Source: Burkholderia sp. BCC0322
Lineage (GTDB): Bacteria > Pseudomonadota > Gammaproteobacteria > Burkholderiales > Burkholderiaceae
Length of the DNA stretch: 64,000 bases
NCBI RefSeq assembly: GCF_902833045.1
Contig: NZ_CADFDU010000004.1
Span: forward strand, 496,001-560,000
Direction of reading: 5' to 3'
The notes under the pieces are model-generated. The model had not been told where the DNA came from and made no database searches. It worked only from the letters and a program-made list of their open reading frames with translations. How positions within the stretch are numbered: position 1 is the stretch's first letter; every line of letters begins with the position of its first letter. Positions 40,837 through 50,099 of this stretch are shown piece by piece. Both the position numbers and the translations under genes were made by a program.

Positions 40837-42366
40837 ATGACCCAGCCCGTTACCCATGATGTCCTGATTGCCGGCGCCGGCCCTGTCGGCCTCTTTCTCG
40901 CGTGCGAGTTGCGCCTTGCCGGCCTGTCGGTGCTGGTGGTCGAGCAGGCCGGCGATCCGGCCTCTCCGCTGAAGCGGCTGCCGTTCGGCATGCGCGGCTT
41001 GTCGGCGCCCACCCTCGAAGCGTTCTATCGTCGTGGCCTGCTCGACGACATCACGATGCCGCCCGGTACATTCGACACCGCGCACTGGATGAAGCAATCG
41101 CGCCGCCCGGGCGGCCATTTCGCCGGCATCCCGTTCTTCCATGACCGCATCGATACATCCCGATGGCCGTACCGCCTGCCCGGCCCGGCCGACACGCCCA
41201 TGCCGACCGATCTCGAACGCGTCGAAACCGCGTTGGCCGCCCGCGCGAACGCGACGGGCGTCGAGATCCGACGCGGCATCCGCGTCGAGGGCTTCGACCA
41301 GTCGGACGACGACGATGCGGTCACGCTGCACGCAAGCGGCAACGCGTGGCGCGGACGCTGGCTCGTCGGCTGCGACGGCGGCCGCAGCACGGTCCGCAAG
41401 GCCGGCGGCTTCACGTTCGCCGGCACCGATCCCGAATTCACCGGCTACACGATCGAGGTCGAACTCGCCGATCCCGGCGCGCTGCAGCCCGGCCGTCACT
41501 ACACCGCCACCGGCATGTATACGTACACGCCGCCCGGGACCATCGCGATGGTCGAATTCGACGGCGGCGCGTTCCACCGGCGCGGGCCGGTCCTGCTCGA
41601 TCATGCGCAGGCGGTGTTGCGCCGCGTGTCCGGCACCGGCGTCACGCTGACGGCGCTGCGGCTCGCCACCACGTGGACGGACCGCGCGCACCAGGCGAGC
41701 ACCTATCGCAACGGCCGCGTGCTGCTCGCGGGCGACGCCGCGCACATCCACTCGCCGCTCGGCGGCCAGGGGCTCAACCTTGGGATCGGCGACGCGATGA
41801 ATCTCGGCTGGAAGCTGGCCGCCACGATTCGCGGCGACGCGCCGGCCGGCCTGCTCGACAGCTATACGGACGAGCGGCATCCGGTGGGTGCCAGCGTACT
41901 CGACTGGTCGCGCGCGCAGGTCGCGCTGATGCGGCCGGCCCGGAGTTCGCGCGCGCTCGAGGCGATCGTCCGCGATCTGGTCGACACGCGCGACGGCGCG
42001 ACTTACTTCGCCGAGCGTGTATGGGGGATGTCCGTTGCGTACGATCTCGGCGGCGGCCATCCGCTCGTGGGGCGCAGCGTTCCCGACTTCGAACTGGTCG
42101 ACGGAACCCGGCTCGGCGAACACGTCACGCACGGCAAAGGTGTGCTGCTGGACTTCGATGGCGGAGGGCCGTTTCAGGCGCTCGCCAATCGCTGGCGCGA
42201 CCGGATCGCCTATCTCGCCGGCGATGCGAAAGACCGGTTGGGATTGCGCGCCGTGCTCGTGCGGCCCGACGGTGTCGTCGCGTGGGCCGGTGACGAAGCT
42301 GCAAACGCCGACGAAGCCGCGCACGCTGCAACGCGATGGTTCGGCAAGCCCTGCGCCACGCGTTGA
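40837..42366 (+). CDS. Class A FAD-dependent aromatic monooxygenase
   Basis: The protein has 509 residues. The dinucleotide-binding motif is GAGPVGLFLACELRLAG (about 13-29), followed by the NADPH/FAD motif WLVGCDGGRSTVRKAGG (about 174-190) and RVLLAGDAAHIHSPLGGQGLNLGIGDA (about 291-317). A C-terminal thioredoxin-like extension (FELVDGTRLGEHV) is typical of the PgaE/Rox group, which hydroxylates polyketides, rifampicin or phenols. The enzyme uses NAD(P)H and O2 in the cytoplasm. It is under the divergent TetR repressor, suggesting detoxification of an inducing aromatic compound. The desaturase gene follows after 91 bases on the same strand. Confidence 0.9.
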   Translation: MTQPVTHDVLIAGAGPVGLFLACELRLAGLSVLVVEQAGDPASPLKRLPFGMRGLSAPTLEAFYRRGLLDDITMPPGTFDTAHWMKQSRRPGGHFAGIPFFHDRIDTSRWPYRLPGPADTPMPTDLERVETALAARANATGVEIRRGIRVEGFDQSDDDDAVTLHASGNAWRGRWLVGCDGGRSTVRKAGGFTFAGTDPEFTGYTIEVELADPGALQPGRHYTATGMYTYTPPGTIAMVEFDGGAFHRRGPVLLDHAQAVLRRVSGTGVTLTALRLATTWTDRAHQASTYRNGRVLLAGDAAHIHSPLGGQGLNLGIGDAMNLGWKLAATIRGDAPAGLLDSYTDERHPVGASVLDWSRAQVALMRPARSSRALEAIVRDLVDTRDGATYFAERVWGMSVAYDLGGGHPLVGRSVPDFELVDGTRLGEHVTHGKGVLLDFDGGGPFQALANRWRDRIAYLAGDAKDRLGLRAVLVRPDGVVAWAGDEAANADEAAHAATRWFGKPCATR

Positions 42367-42457
42367 ATGCGGCCGCTCGTCACCTGGGGAATCCGGTGTA
42401 TATTGCCGACCGATACGCCTGCATGCGCGCCGTCGCCGGTGCGCCCGACCTCATCGA

Positions 42458-43411
42458 ATGCCCACGCCATCCGCCCTGCCGACCCCTGCCGAACTGAACC
42501 GCACGCTGCCGTTCGCAGCCGGCGCGCGGCCGTGGCGGCTCGTGCGCTATGCGTGCATCGACTGGCTCGGCATCCTGCTGTGCTGGGCCGCGATCCGCTT
42601 CGTGCCGAATCCGTTCGTCCATGTCGCAGCCGTGTTGCTGATCGCGGGCCGGCTGCAGGCATTCGGCGTGATCCTGCACGATGCCTGCCATCTCCCGATG
42701 CGGCGCATGACGCTGCCGCTGGCGCTCGTCGAAGCGCTCGCCGGCTGGACGATCGGTTCGTCGATCGCCGCGATGCGCTATCACCACCTGCGTCATCACC
42801 GTGCGGTCGGCACCGCCGAGGATCCGTACCTGCACCGGCTGGCCGCGCGCGGCGGCTGGGTGCAGCGCGTGATGATGCTGCGCGGCGCGCTGCTGCCGGT
42901 CTGGTGGCCGCTGCGCGCGCTGATGGCGCCGCTTGCGCTCGCGTGGCCCGCGTTCCGGCCGTGGTATGCGCGCGGCTTCATGCAGGACCGCTCGCGCCAG
43001 GATCTGCGCCGTCACCCTGAAGTCATCGCATGCGCGCGCGCCGACCTGCCGCATTGTGCGGGCTATCTGCTCGCGATTGCGGCCGTCGTGCACTGGGATC
43101 TGCCGTTCTTCACTTACTACGGACTGCCGTGGATCGTCGGCGGCATCATGAACGCGAACCGCGTGCTGCTCGAACACCAGCACGTCGAGATCGACGAACG
43201 CGCGCCGGAATCGATCTGGCGGATGACACGCACGATGACGTTCGGCTGGATCGGCAAGCTGGTGCTGTATCCGCGCAACATCGGCTATCACCAGGTGCAT
43301 CACGCGTATCCGGCGCTCGCGCTCGAACATCTGCCGGCCGTGCACCGCTACCTGACGGACGGCGCCGCATTCGCGCCGCCCGCACCCGGCCAGGCCGGCT
43401 CCACACGCTAG
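42458..43411 (+). CDS. Membrane fatty acid desaturase/hydroxylase, di-iron
   Basis: The protein has 317 residues and several hydrophobic segments. The three histidine boxes of the membrane di-iron desaturase family are HDACH (74-78), HHLRHH (109-114) and HQVHH (278-282). These bind two irons that activate O2 to introduce a double bond or hydroxyl into an acyl chain at the inner membrane; electron donors are a ferredoxin or cytochrome b5-type reductase not encoded nearby. It lies 91 bases after the monooxygenase gene and is convergent with the Rieske gene across 21 bases, opening the lipid-modification block. Confidence 0.88.
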   Translation: MPTPSALPTPAELNRTLPFAAGARPWRLVRYACIDWLGILLCWAAIRFVPNPFVHVAAVLLIAGRLQAFGVILHDACHLPMRRMTLPLALVEALAGWTIGSSIAAMRYHHLRHHRAVGTAEDPYLHRLAARGGWVQRVMMLRGALLPVWWPLRALMAPLALAWPAFRPWYARGFMQDRSRQDLRRHPEVIACARADLPHCAGYLLAIAAVVHWDLPFFTYYGLPWIVGGIMNANRVLLEHQHVEIDERAPESIWRMTRTMTFGWIGKLVLYPRNIGYHQVHHAYPALALEHLPAVHRYLTDGAAFAPPAPGQAGSTR

Positions 43412-43432
43412 CCGCCCTGCGTCGCGCGGCGC

Positions 43433-44581
43433 CTACAGCTCGAAGCGCATCACCTTTTCGCCGCACTGCGCGGCCGGCAGCGGCTCGTCGCGCTTCACCG
43501 CATCGAGCAGCCGGTCGATCGCGACATGCACGATGTCGGCGCGCACGTTATGCGGACGGAAGCCCGGCGCGTTGTCGAGGCCCTGCCGGTGCGCGCGCAT
43601 GATCCGCACATCCTGCTGGATCACGAGATGCGTGTACAGGTTCAGCAGCGGACGCAGCGCGCGCAACATCCAGCGCGGCAGCCGGAAGCGATACGCGATG
43701 TACGTGTAGACGCGCGAGCGGCGCGCATCGATCGGCGTGATCTGGCTGACGATCAGGAAACCGGAACGTTCGCCCCACAGATAGTCGCAGCGCGTCACGT
43801 TCGGCGCGATGAAGCGGTCGATGTGCGCGAGCGGCACGCGATCGGGGTTCGTGAGCCAGTCGAGACAGAAGCCGATCTTGTCGTCGCCGTCGTGATACGT
43901 GACGGCGACGCTGTCCGGAGTCGTCGCGACCGTCGCTTCCATCGCCTGGCCACGGCTGCTGCGGAAGATCCCGTCGTGCACGAATACCGTATGCGGCACG
44001 TCCATGAAGTTCTGCGCGAGCATCGCGATGTCGCCGTCGAACGTGTTCACCATGAAGTACGACTGCCACGGCGCGACGTCGCAAAACGGCATCCGGAAAA
44101 TCGCGCGCGCCGACGGATCGCCCGTGCCGAGATACACCCACACGAGCCCGTCGAGCAACCGCACGGGCAGCGTGCGCTGCCGGAACGGATAGCGGCCGGG
44201 CGTGCCGGTCGCCTGCGTGCCGTCGATGCTCGGCACGTGGACGACCTGACCTTCGCCGTCGTAGCGCCAGCCGTGATACGGGCACACGAGCGTGTCGCGG
44301 TAGACCTTGCCGGCCGATAGCCGCGTGCCGCGATGCACGCACTGGTCGATCAGCGCGGCGACGCGGCCGTCGCGTTGCCGGAACAGCACGATGCCGGTAT
44401 CGAGGATCCGCACGCCGAGCGGCTTGTCACGCGGGAGTTCGCGTTCGGTGCAGGCGACGAACCATTGCTCGTGCAGGCCGTCGGCCGGCGGTGCAGGCTC
44501 GCGCGAGCCCGCCGCATCGTGCGACGGGCAATCCTGCCCGCATCCGCGTGGTTCGATCATGTCGTTCATCGCGTCATTCAT
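43433..44581 (-). CDS. Rieske-type aromatic-ring-hydroxylating oxygenase, alpha subunit
   Basis: The protein has 382 residues. The Rieske [2Fe-2S] motif has Cys81-x-His83 (CVHRG) and Cys100-x-x-His103 (CPYHGW). The mononuclear iron site follows: Asp194 and His197 in NFMDVPHTVFVH, with His202 six residues on. The enzyme would add O2 to a substrate in the cytoplasm; no ferredoxin or beta subunit is encoded here, so it may work with host reductases as single-component Rieske oxygenases do. The gene overlaps the GH3 gene by eight bases, so it is translationally coupled. Substrate unknown; a modified lipid or amide is inferred from context. Confidence 0.9.
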   Translation of the reverse strand: MNDAMNDMIEPRGCGQDCPSHDAAGSREPAPPADGLHEQWFVACTERELPRDKPLGVRILDTGIVLFRQRDGRVAALIDQCVHRGTRLSAGKVYRDTLVCPYHGWRYDGEGQVVHVPSIDGTQATGTPGRYPFRQRTLPVRLLDGLVWVYLGTGDPSARAIFRMPFCDVAPWQSYFMVNTFDGDIAMLAQNFMDVPHTVFVHDGIFRSSRGQAMEATVATTPDSVAVTYHDGDDKIGFCLDWLTNPDRVPLAHIDRFIAPNVTRCDYLWGERSGFLIVSQITPIDARRSRVYTYIAYRFRLPRWMLRALRPLLNLYTHLVIQQDVRIMRAHRQGLDNAPGFRPHNVRADIVHVAIDRLLDAVKRDEPLPAAQCGEKVMRFEL

Positions 44582-46172
44582 TCGTCATCGCCAGCAGCGC
44601 ATCGGCCACCGGCAGCCGCGTCACGAGTGCGCACGGCTTCACGTCGCCCGCACGGATGCCGGCCCGTTCGGCCGCCTGTTGCAGCAGGTCGCCGAGCCGC
44701 TCCGGCGAGCGGCCCAGCCGTCGTACGCGCAGCGTGCCGAGCTGGCCGAGGCGGCGTGCGTGCGCATAGTGGAACGCCTGCACCAGTCCGGTCTCGACGG
44801 CTGCACACATGGCGCCGGCCGCGTCGTCGCCGATCTCGCCGGCGACGCACAGCACGTAATGCGGCAGCCCTTCTTTCGCGACACACGGCACGATGCACGC
44901 GCCGACTTCGCCATGCTGCCCGCGCGCGCGATTCAGCGCATCAGCCGCCATCCGTTCGTCGAGCTTCTCGCCGACGAGATCGGCGCTCGCCGCCGCGCGC
45001 CCGACGAACGCAATGCGCGGCGTGCGCGCGGTCATGCCGACCACGCGCACGCGATCGCCGAGTGCATAGCGATACAGGCCACCGCCGGTAGTCAGCAGCA
45101 CCTGCGCCTCGTCGCCGGGTCGCAGCCCTTCGACGTCGCACACGCTGCCGTCGTCGCGCACGAACTCAAGGTAGTGGCTGCCGATCGCTAGCGGGCAACC
45201 GTCACCGGCGCCGAACGGAATGCTCGCGACGCCTTCCGTCGCGAACAGCCCCTTCGGCAGCCATTGCACCTGCGGAAACCGCACGCGCAACGCGTCGGCG
45301 TAATGCTTGCTCGGGCCGTCCAGCCAGCAGCTCACGGCGGCCAGGCGCGGCCACAGCGCACGGCAGTCGCCATCCCCGATCGCACCGCGCAGCGCCGCGC
45401 GGCGGTCGGCCGGCAACGACGCCTCGACCCATGCGAGATCGCATGCGCTGCCCGCATCGTCGCGGTCGAACAGCGGGCGCAGCACGCTCGTCAGGAAGGT
45501 CGGGCTCCATACGCTGATGAACGCGAGCGCTTCGTCCGCGACGAGCGCGCGCAGCGTCTCGCGCCGCCACGTCGCCGCGTTGCCGGTCAGCGGCGGCACG
45601 AGCAGCGTCGACGCGAGCGCGGCCGCGCTGCTGTCGCCGAGGTAGTCGAGATCGCTCGCCGAGCCGACCGGAATCCCGTTGGGCGCAACACCCGGCGCCT
45701 GCAGCGGCGGCGACATCGACCAGTACGCACGCCCCTCGCAGAGCGCCGGACAAGCGCGATACATGTCGGCCAGCCATACGATCATCGCGGCCTGCAGTTC
45801 GCGCAGGAACGCGGGCGTATAAGGAATCCGCTTCTGGTGCGCGGTACTGCCGCTGGTCCGTTCGAGGAACACCGGGCGCTCGGCGGTCAGCACCGGTTCC
45901 GTTTCGTGCGACACGCGATCGAGCCACGGCAGGAAATCGGCGGCCGCCTGCACGGGCACGCGCTCACGGAACTGCGCGGGGCCATCGATCCGGTCGAAGC
46001 CGAACCGGCGGCCGAACGCCGTATCGCGGTTCGCGGCGAGCAGCGCCATGAGCCGCCGCGCCTGCGCATCGCCCGGCGCTTCGAGGCCGGCCTGCCAGCG
46101 ATCGAGGTCCGGCCGCGCGGCGCGCGCGAACGTGCGCCATGCGTCGAACGGGCTGCGCGCTGGAGCGTCCAT
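44574..46172 (-). CDS. GH3-family acyl-adenylating amide synthetase
   Basis: The protein has 532 residues and the GH3 auxin-responsive promoter family fold. The ATP-binding motif is ERTSGSTAHQKRIPYT (about 104-119), and the Tyr-containing motif TGGGLYRYALGDRVRVVG marks the second ATP motif. In plants GH3 enzymes make acyl-AMP and conjugate it to an amino acid; bacterial members are rare and few have known substrates. The gene begins one base inside the desaturase stop (TGATG) and overlaps the Rieske gene by eight bases, so all three are coupled. It probably joins the desaturated acid to an amine. Confidence 0.85.
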   Translation of the reverse strand: MDAPARSPFDAWRTFARAARPDLDRWQAGLEAPGDAQARRLMALLAANRDTAFGRRFGFDRIDGPAQFRERVPVQAAADFLPWLDRVSHETEPVLTAERPVFLERTSGSTAHQKRIPYTPAFLRELQAAMIVWLADMYRACPALCEGRAYWSMSPPLQAPGVAPNGIPVGSASDLDYLGDSSAAALASTLLVPPLTGNAATWRRETLRALVADEALAFISVWSPTFLTSVLRPLFDRDDAGSACDLAWVEASLPADRRAALRGAIGDGDCRALWPRLAAVSCWLDGPSKHYADALRVRFPQVQWLPKGLFATEGVASIPFGAGDGCPLAIGSHYLEFVRDDGSVCDVEGLRPGDEAQVLLTTGGGLYRYALGDRVRVVGMTARTPRIAFVGRAAASADLVGEKLDERMAADALNRARGQHGEVGACIVPCVAKEGLPHYVLCVAGEIGDDAAGAMCAAVETGLVQAFHYAHARRLGQLGTLRVRRLGRSPERLGDLLQQAAERAGIRAGDVKPCALVTRLPVADALLAMTNE

Positions 46173-47110
46173 CAGAAATAGGTCTTGTCGAGTTGCGCGA
46201 GATCGTCGGGCAGCCGGCGCGGCGGCGCGAAGATCGTGAGCCAGCCGTACCACAGCGGCCGCGTCTCGCGCAGGTCCGACACCGCGTGCATGTCCTGCCA
46301 GCGCAGCGCGGGGCGGCGATGATGCGTGAGGTTGTAGTTGAAGTTCAGCAACAGCCAGCGCACCGGCGTCGGCGCGCGCATGTTGTACGTGCCTTCGACG
46401 ACGTCGAGCGGCGTGCGCATGTGGTACACCCACTGCAGCGACGACCACGAGAACGCGAACGCGACATACGCGACCAGCACCGCCGACACCGACCAGTCGA
46501 GCAGCCAGCCGGCCAGCAGCCATGCACCGACTGCGGCGAGCGCCTCGTAGCGGATGCGCCGGAAATCGGCCGTCGTGAATTCCTTGAACGCGGCCGCGTA
46601 GGTGTTGTCGTCGCCGCGCGCGGCGAGCCGCTGCATCGTTCGGCCGGGCACCAGTGCGAGCACGAAGCTGCCGACAAAACCGCCGAGCCAGATGCCGCCG
46701 AGGATCGCGGCGTAGTATTCGATGCACTTGCGCAGCAGCGATTCGTCCGCGGTCGCGAAATCCGCTCGCTCGGCGCGCGTGCGGTTGCGCACGTGATGGC
46801 CGAGATGGTTCACGTGAATGAGCGTCGCGGCCGCGCCGAACATCGTGGACGCCCACCACATCATCATATAATTCGCGATCGGCCGGCGATGCCCGAACCC
46901 GTGGAAGGTTTCGTGCATCATCGAGAACACGCCCTGCATCACGAGGCAGAACGGCACGAGCGCGAGCCACTTGATCGCGCCAATGCCGGTATGCGAGAGC
47001 CAGGTGAGCATACCGGCCCACACCGCGCTCTGCAGCGCGAGCACGAGCAGGTTCGCACGGTCGTAACGTCGGGTCTGCGCGGCAGCGGCTTGCGCACTCG
47101 GTCGGTTCAT
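46172..47110 (-). CDS. Membrane fatty acid desaturase, di-iron
   Basis: The protein has 312 residues. Histidine boxes: HETFH (66-70), HLGHH (102-106) and the terminal NYNLTHHRRP (about 258-267). Membrane segments surround them. As first gene of the overlapping three-gene unit (desaturase, GH3, Rieske) it likely produces the unsaturated acyl group processed by the later enzymes. The intergenic region to the divergent ferritin-like gene is 95 bases and must hold both promoters. Regiochemistry of the double bond cannot be read from sequence. Confidence 0.87.
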   Translation of the reverse strand: MNRPSAQAAAAQTRRYDRANLLVLALQSAVWAGMLTWLSHTGIGAIKWLALVPFCLVMQGVFSMMHETFHGFGHRRPIANYMMMWWASTMFGAAATLIHVNHLGHHVRNRTRAERADFATADESLLRKCIEYYAAILGGIWLGGFVGSFVLALVPGRTMQRLAARGDDNTYAAAFKEFTTADFRRIRYEALAAVGAWLLAGWLLDWSVSAVLVAYVAFAFSWSSLQWVYHMRTPLDVVEGTYNMRAPTPVRWLLLNFNYNLTHHRRPALRWQDMHAVSDLRETRPLWYGWLTIFAPPRRLPDDLAQLDKTYF

Positions 47111-47205
47111 GGCTCGGAATGGCGGTTGTTTGCACGGGAGGATACAACAGATGCGTCAGCCGCCGGTAACGGCCCGCGCCCCTTCCCTGACGGGGCGGAA
47201 CTAGC

Positions 47206-48093
47206 ATGCGGCCGTTTCGCCGCGCGCCCGCCGACCGCACCGCGTCGCGCATGCCGACCCGCGACGTGCGCTTCGCTATCGACGCACGCATTCCGCGCTT
47301 CTGGTATCGCGGCGCGTGCCATGTCACGCGCTTCTTCGACGCGTTTTCCGTGATGTTTCCGCTCGGCGAGCGCTTCTTCATCGAAAGCGTGCGGCCGTTT
47401 CGCGACCGGGTTGGCGGCGACGCGGCGCTCGCGGCCGACGTCGATGCGTTCGTGCGGCAGGAAGCATCGCATATCCGCGTGCACCGGCTCTACAACGCGC
47501 GCCTCGCGTCGCAGCGGGTGCCGGTCGACGCGCTCGAAGCGCTGCTCGAGAAACGCCAGCGCAATGCCGCGCGGCAGGTATCGCCCGTCACGCGGCTCGC
47601 GCTGACCGCGTGCCTCGAGCACTACACGACGATCCTCGCGCACCGGCTGCTGAGCGACCCGGCGATCCTCGACGGCGCCGATCCGACGATGGCGGCCGTA
47701 TGGCGCTGGCATGCAATCGAGGAAACCGAGCACAAGACGGTCGCGTTCGACGTGTTCGAGGCGGCCATGCCGAACGCGGCGCGGCGCTATGTGGTGCGCT
47801 GCGCGGCCATGCTCGGGATCTCCGTCTACTTCGTGATCGACCTGATCTATTTCGTGCACCGCCTCGTCGCCGTCGACGGGCAGACCTGGAACCTGCGCGG
47901 CTGGCTGCAACTGCTGCGCTGGCTGTTCGTCGCGCCGGGCATCTTCACGCGCGTGATGCCGATGTGGCTGTGCTGGTTCTCGCCGCGCTTCCATCCCGAT
48001 CGCCTCGACAGCGACGCGGCGCTGCGCGCGGCACGCGCCGCGCTCGCACCGTACCTGGCCGGCGCCGAACGCGAACCGGAGTCGCACGCATGA
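47206..48093 (+). CDS. PF10118-type predicted metal-dependent hydrolase (ferritin-like)
   Basis: The protein has 295 residues. The all-helical domain carries a set of carboxylate and histidine residues spaced as in ferritin-like di-iron proteins: Glu55 (ERFFIE), Glu86 and His89 (QEASHIRVH), Glu138-His139 (CLEHYTT), and Glu172 with Glu175-His176 (HAIEETEHK). The family is annotated as a predicted metal-dependent hydrolase but activity is largely uncharacterised; an oxygenase role is equally possible. A start at 47251 (MPTRDVRFAI) would remove an Arg-rich leader. It overlaps the following hydrolase gene by four bases (ATGA). Confidence 0.82.
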   Translation: MRPFRRAPADRTASRMPTRDVRFAIDARIPRFWYRGACHVTRFFDAFSVMFPLGERFFIESVRPFRDRVGGDAALAADVDAFVRQEASHIRVHRLYNARLASQRVPVDALEALLEKRQRNAARQVSPVTRLALTACLEHYTTILAHRLLSDPAILDGADPTMAAVWRWHAIEETEHKTVAFDVFEAAMPNAARRYVVRCAAMLGISVYFVIDLIYFVHRLVAVDGQTWNLRGWLQLLRWLFVAPGIFTRVMPMWLCWFSPRFHPDRLDSDAALRAARAALAPYLAGAEREPESHA

Positions 48094-48989
48094 CACGCGC
48101 GCCGTGGACGCCCGACGGGTTCGACGACTGGCGGCGCCACTATCCGGCAACGCCGTTCGCGCGGGCCGCGGCGAACCTCGACCGAACCGATGCGTTCATC
48201 GACGGCTGGACGCGGCGCACCGCCCGCCTGCCGTTGACGACGACGGTCGTGCTCGTCGCCGGGCTGTATTCGGAATGGCTGCCCGGCTGCAATCGCGGGG
48301 CGCGGCAAACGCTCGGCGCGGCCGGCTATCGCGTGCTGACGGTGCCGGTGCGATCCGCGCGCGGCGTGTTCGATCAGGGCGCGCATATCGGGACGTACCT
48401 GCGCACGCACCTGCCGGCCGGCGGCGAATTCGTCGCGCTCGCGCACAGCAAGGGCGGCATCGACACGCTCGCCGCGCTCGTCGGCGATCCGGCGCTGGCC
48501 GCGCGTTGCGCGGGCCTCGCGCTCATGCAGCCGCCGTGCGGCCCGTCCGCGATCGTCGATACGATCTTCCGACACGGCATCGCGCCGCATGCGGCCGCGC
48601 CGTGGCCTGACCGCATCGCGCGCCGCATGCTGCGCACGCGCTGGGCCGACGCCGGCACGCGCGACATCAGCAGCCGGCGCGATCCGCGCGTCGGCGCCAT
48701 GCTTGCCGCGCTGCCGCGCGACCTCCATCTCGTGCATGGCGTGAGCTGGTCCGTCGAGGCATCCACGCGCTTCGATTCGCATCATGGGCGGCTGAACGGG
48801 CATCGTCCCGGCTGCGCGCACGACGGACAGTTCTATCTCGAACACCAGGTGATGGCCGGCATCCGGCAGGTCTGCCTGCCGCGGCTCGACCACGGCCAGC
48901 CCGTGCTCGGCGGGCTCGGCTTCGACGCCGGCCGCTTCTGGCTCGCGCTCGCCGACCTGCTGCACGTCACGCGCGCTCAGACCAGGTAG
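48090..48989 (+). CDS. Alpha/beta hydrolase
   Basis: The protein has 299 residues. After an Arg-rich N-terminus comes a hydrolase core: VVLVAGLYSEWLPG near the oxyanion strand, the nucleophile elbow FVALAHSKGGIDTL with Ser at about residue 119, and later Asp/His candidates in RFDSHHGRL and LPRLDHGQPVL. It would hydrolyse an ester, lipid or thioester in the cytoplasm. It shares an operon with the PF10118 gene and ends in a 13-bp overlap with the convergent GNAT gene. A thioesterase-like role for the lipid block is plausible. Confidence 0.82.
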   Translation: MTRAPWTPDGFDDWRRHYPATPFARAAANLDRTDAFIDGWTRRTARLPLTTTVVLVAGLYSEWLPGCNRGARQTLGAAGYRVLTVPVRSARGVFDQGAHIGTYLRTHLPAGGEFVALAHSKGGIDTLAALVGDPALAARCAGLALMQPPCGPSAIVDTIFRHGIAPHAAAPWPDRIARRMLRTRWADAGTRDISSRRDPRVGAMLAALPRDLHLVHGVSWSVEASTRFDSHHGRLNGHRPGCAHDGQFYLEHQVMAGIRQVCLPRLDHGQPVLGGLGFDAGRFWLALADLLHVTRAQTR

Positions 48990-50092
48990 ATCTCGAAGCC
49001 CGGCACGCGGCCGGCCAGCAGGCCGTCGATCGGTGCGGCCGGCTCGCCGGTCGACAGTGTATAGAGATCCATCGGCGTACGCGCCGCGTAGTAGCGCGCA
49101 AGCGCCGGCCGGAGCGGATCGCCGTCGTACAGGCACAACTGCATCAGCGCATGACTGTTGCGCACGCGCAGCCACGCGGCATCGAGCAGCGCCGCGAACA
49201 CGGACGGATCGCGGTCGCGCACCTGCAGGTGCGTCAGGTAGACGTCGCGCAACGGCTCGCCGGGCGCGGCGATACGCGGGCGGCGCAATGCGGGCGCGAC
49301 TGCATTGAATGCGGCACGGACCGCCTGCAGCGGCAACGGCAGCCGTTCGAGCACGATCCGTTTGATATCGCCGGCATCCCACGGCGCGACGCAGCCGAGC
49401 AGGTTGTCGTGCGCATCGAGCGCCAGCAGGAACGCGCCGATGCCGAACGACGGCCACGTGTCGAGCCGGCGCGCGAATTCGTCCGCGGAGAACACGCCGC
49501 CAAACGGCTGGCGGCACGATTCGGCATCGAGAAACGCGCGCAGTGCGTCCGCATGATGCGGCTGCGCCTCGACGATCCGCACGCCCGGCACGCTGCGCGG
49601 CGCCGACGACAGCCCGCGCTGCGCATAGATCGACACGTTCTCGTAGCCGTGCCAGTGCGCGAAACGCAGCCGATTCTCGCGCCGCGATCGTGCCAACGAC
49701 TGCACCGCGAGCCGGTTGTCGCGGATCATGCAGCAATACGCATGCTGCACGCCGGCGTCGGCGCGCAGCGTCGCGAAGCGTTCGCGCACCGAGTCGGTCC
49801 ACTCGCGCGACAGCCGCCGGTCGGGCATCAGCCGCAGGTCGCCGAGATAGGCGACCGGCTGCGCGCGTTCGCCGAGATAGCCGTCGCGCACGACGAGGCT
49901 CGCGAGCCCCTTCAGCGACGCGCGCTCATCCTCCGCGAGCCAGACCTCGTGATGCGGCGCGTGGCAGCGATGCAGCGCGAAGTAGTCGGGCGCGCGATCG
50001 AAGCGCAGCGGCAGGCTGCCCTGCATCGCATGGCGGGACTGGAAATCGAGGATGCGCGCGTTGTCGGCCGGATGCGCGAGTCGGATCCGCAT
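48977..50092 (-). CDS. GNAT-fold acyltransferase, two-domain
   Basis: The protein has 371 residues and appears to hold two GNAT-like modules. In the first, VAYLGDLRLMPDRRLSREWTDSVRERFATL has the R-x-x-x-x-W pattern of the CoA loop; the second (about 190-370) has ADEFARRLDTWPSFGIGAFLLALD and RDVYLTHLQVRDRDPSVFAALL. The fold transfers acyl groups from CoA or ACP to amines. The preceding gene encodes a related protein, and eight bases separate them, so they are one unit. An N-acyltransferase step in the lipid pathway is inferred. Confidence 0.75.
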   Translation of the reverse strand: MRIRLAHPADNARILDFQSRHAMQGSLPLRFDRAPDYFALHRCHAPHHEVWLAEDERASLKGLASLVVRDGYLGERAQPVAYLGDLRLMPDRRLSREWTDSVRERFATLRADAGVQHAYCCMIRDNRLAVQSLARSRRENRLRFAHWHGYENVSIYAQRGLSSAPRSVPGVRIVEAQPHHADALRAFLDAESCRQPFGGVFSADEFARRLDTWPSFGIGAFLLALDAHDNLLGCVAPWDAGDIKRIVLERLPLPLQAVRAAFNAVAPALRRPRIAAPGEPLRDVYLTHLQVRDRDPSVFAALLDAAWLRVRNSHALMQLCLYDGDPLRPALARYYAARTPMDLYTLSTGEPAAPIDGLLAGRVPGFEIYLV

Positions 50093-50099
50093 GCGCGGC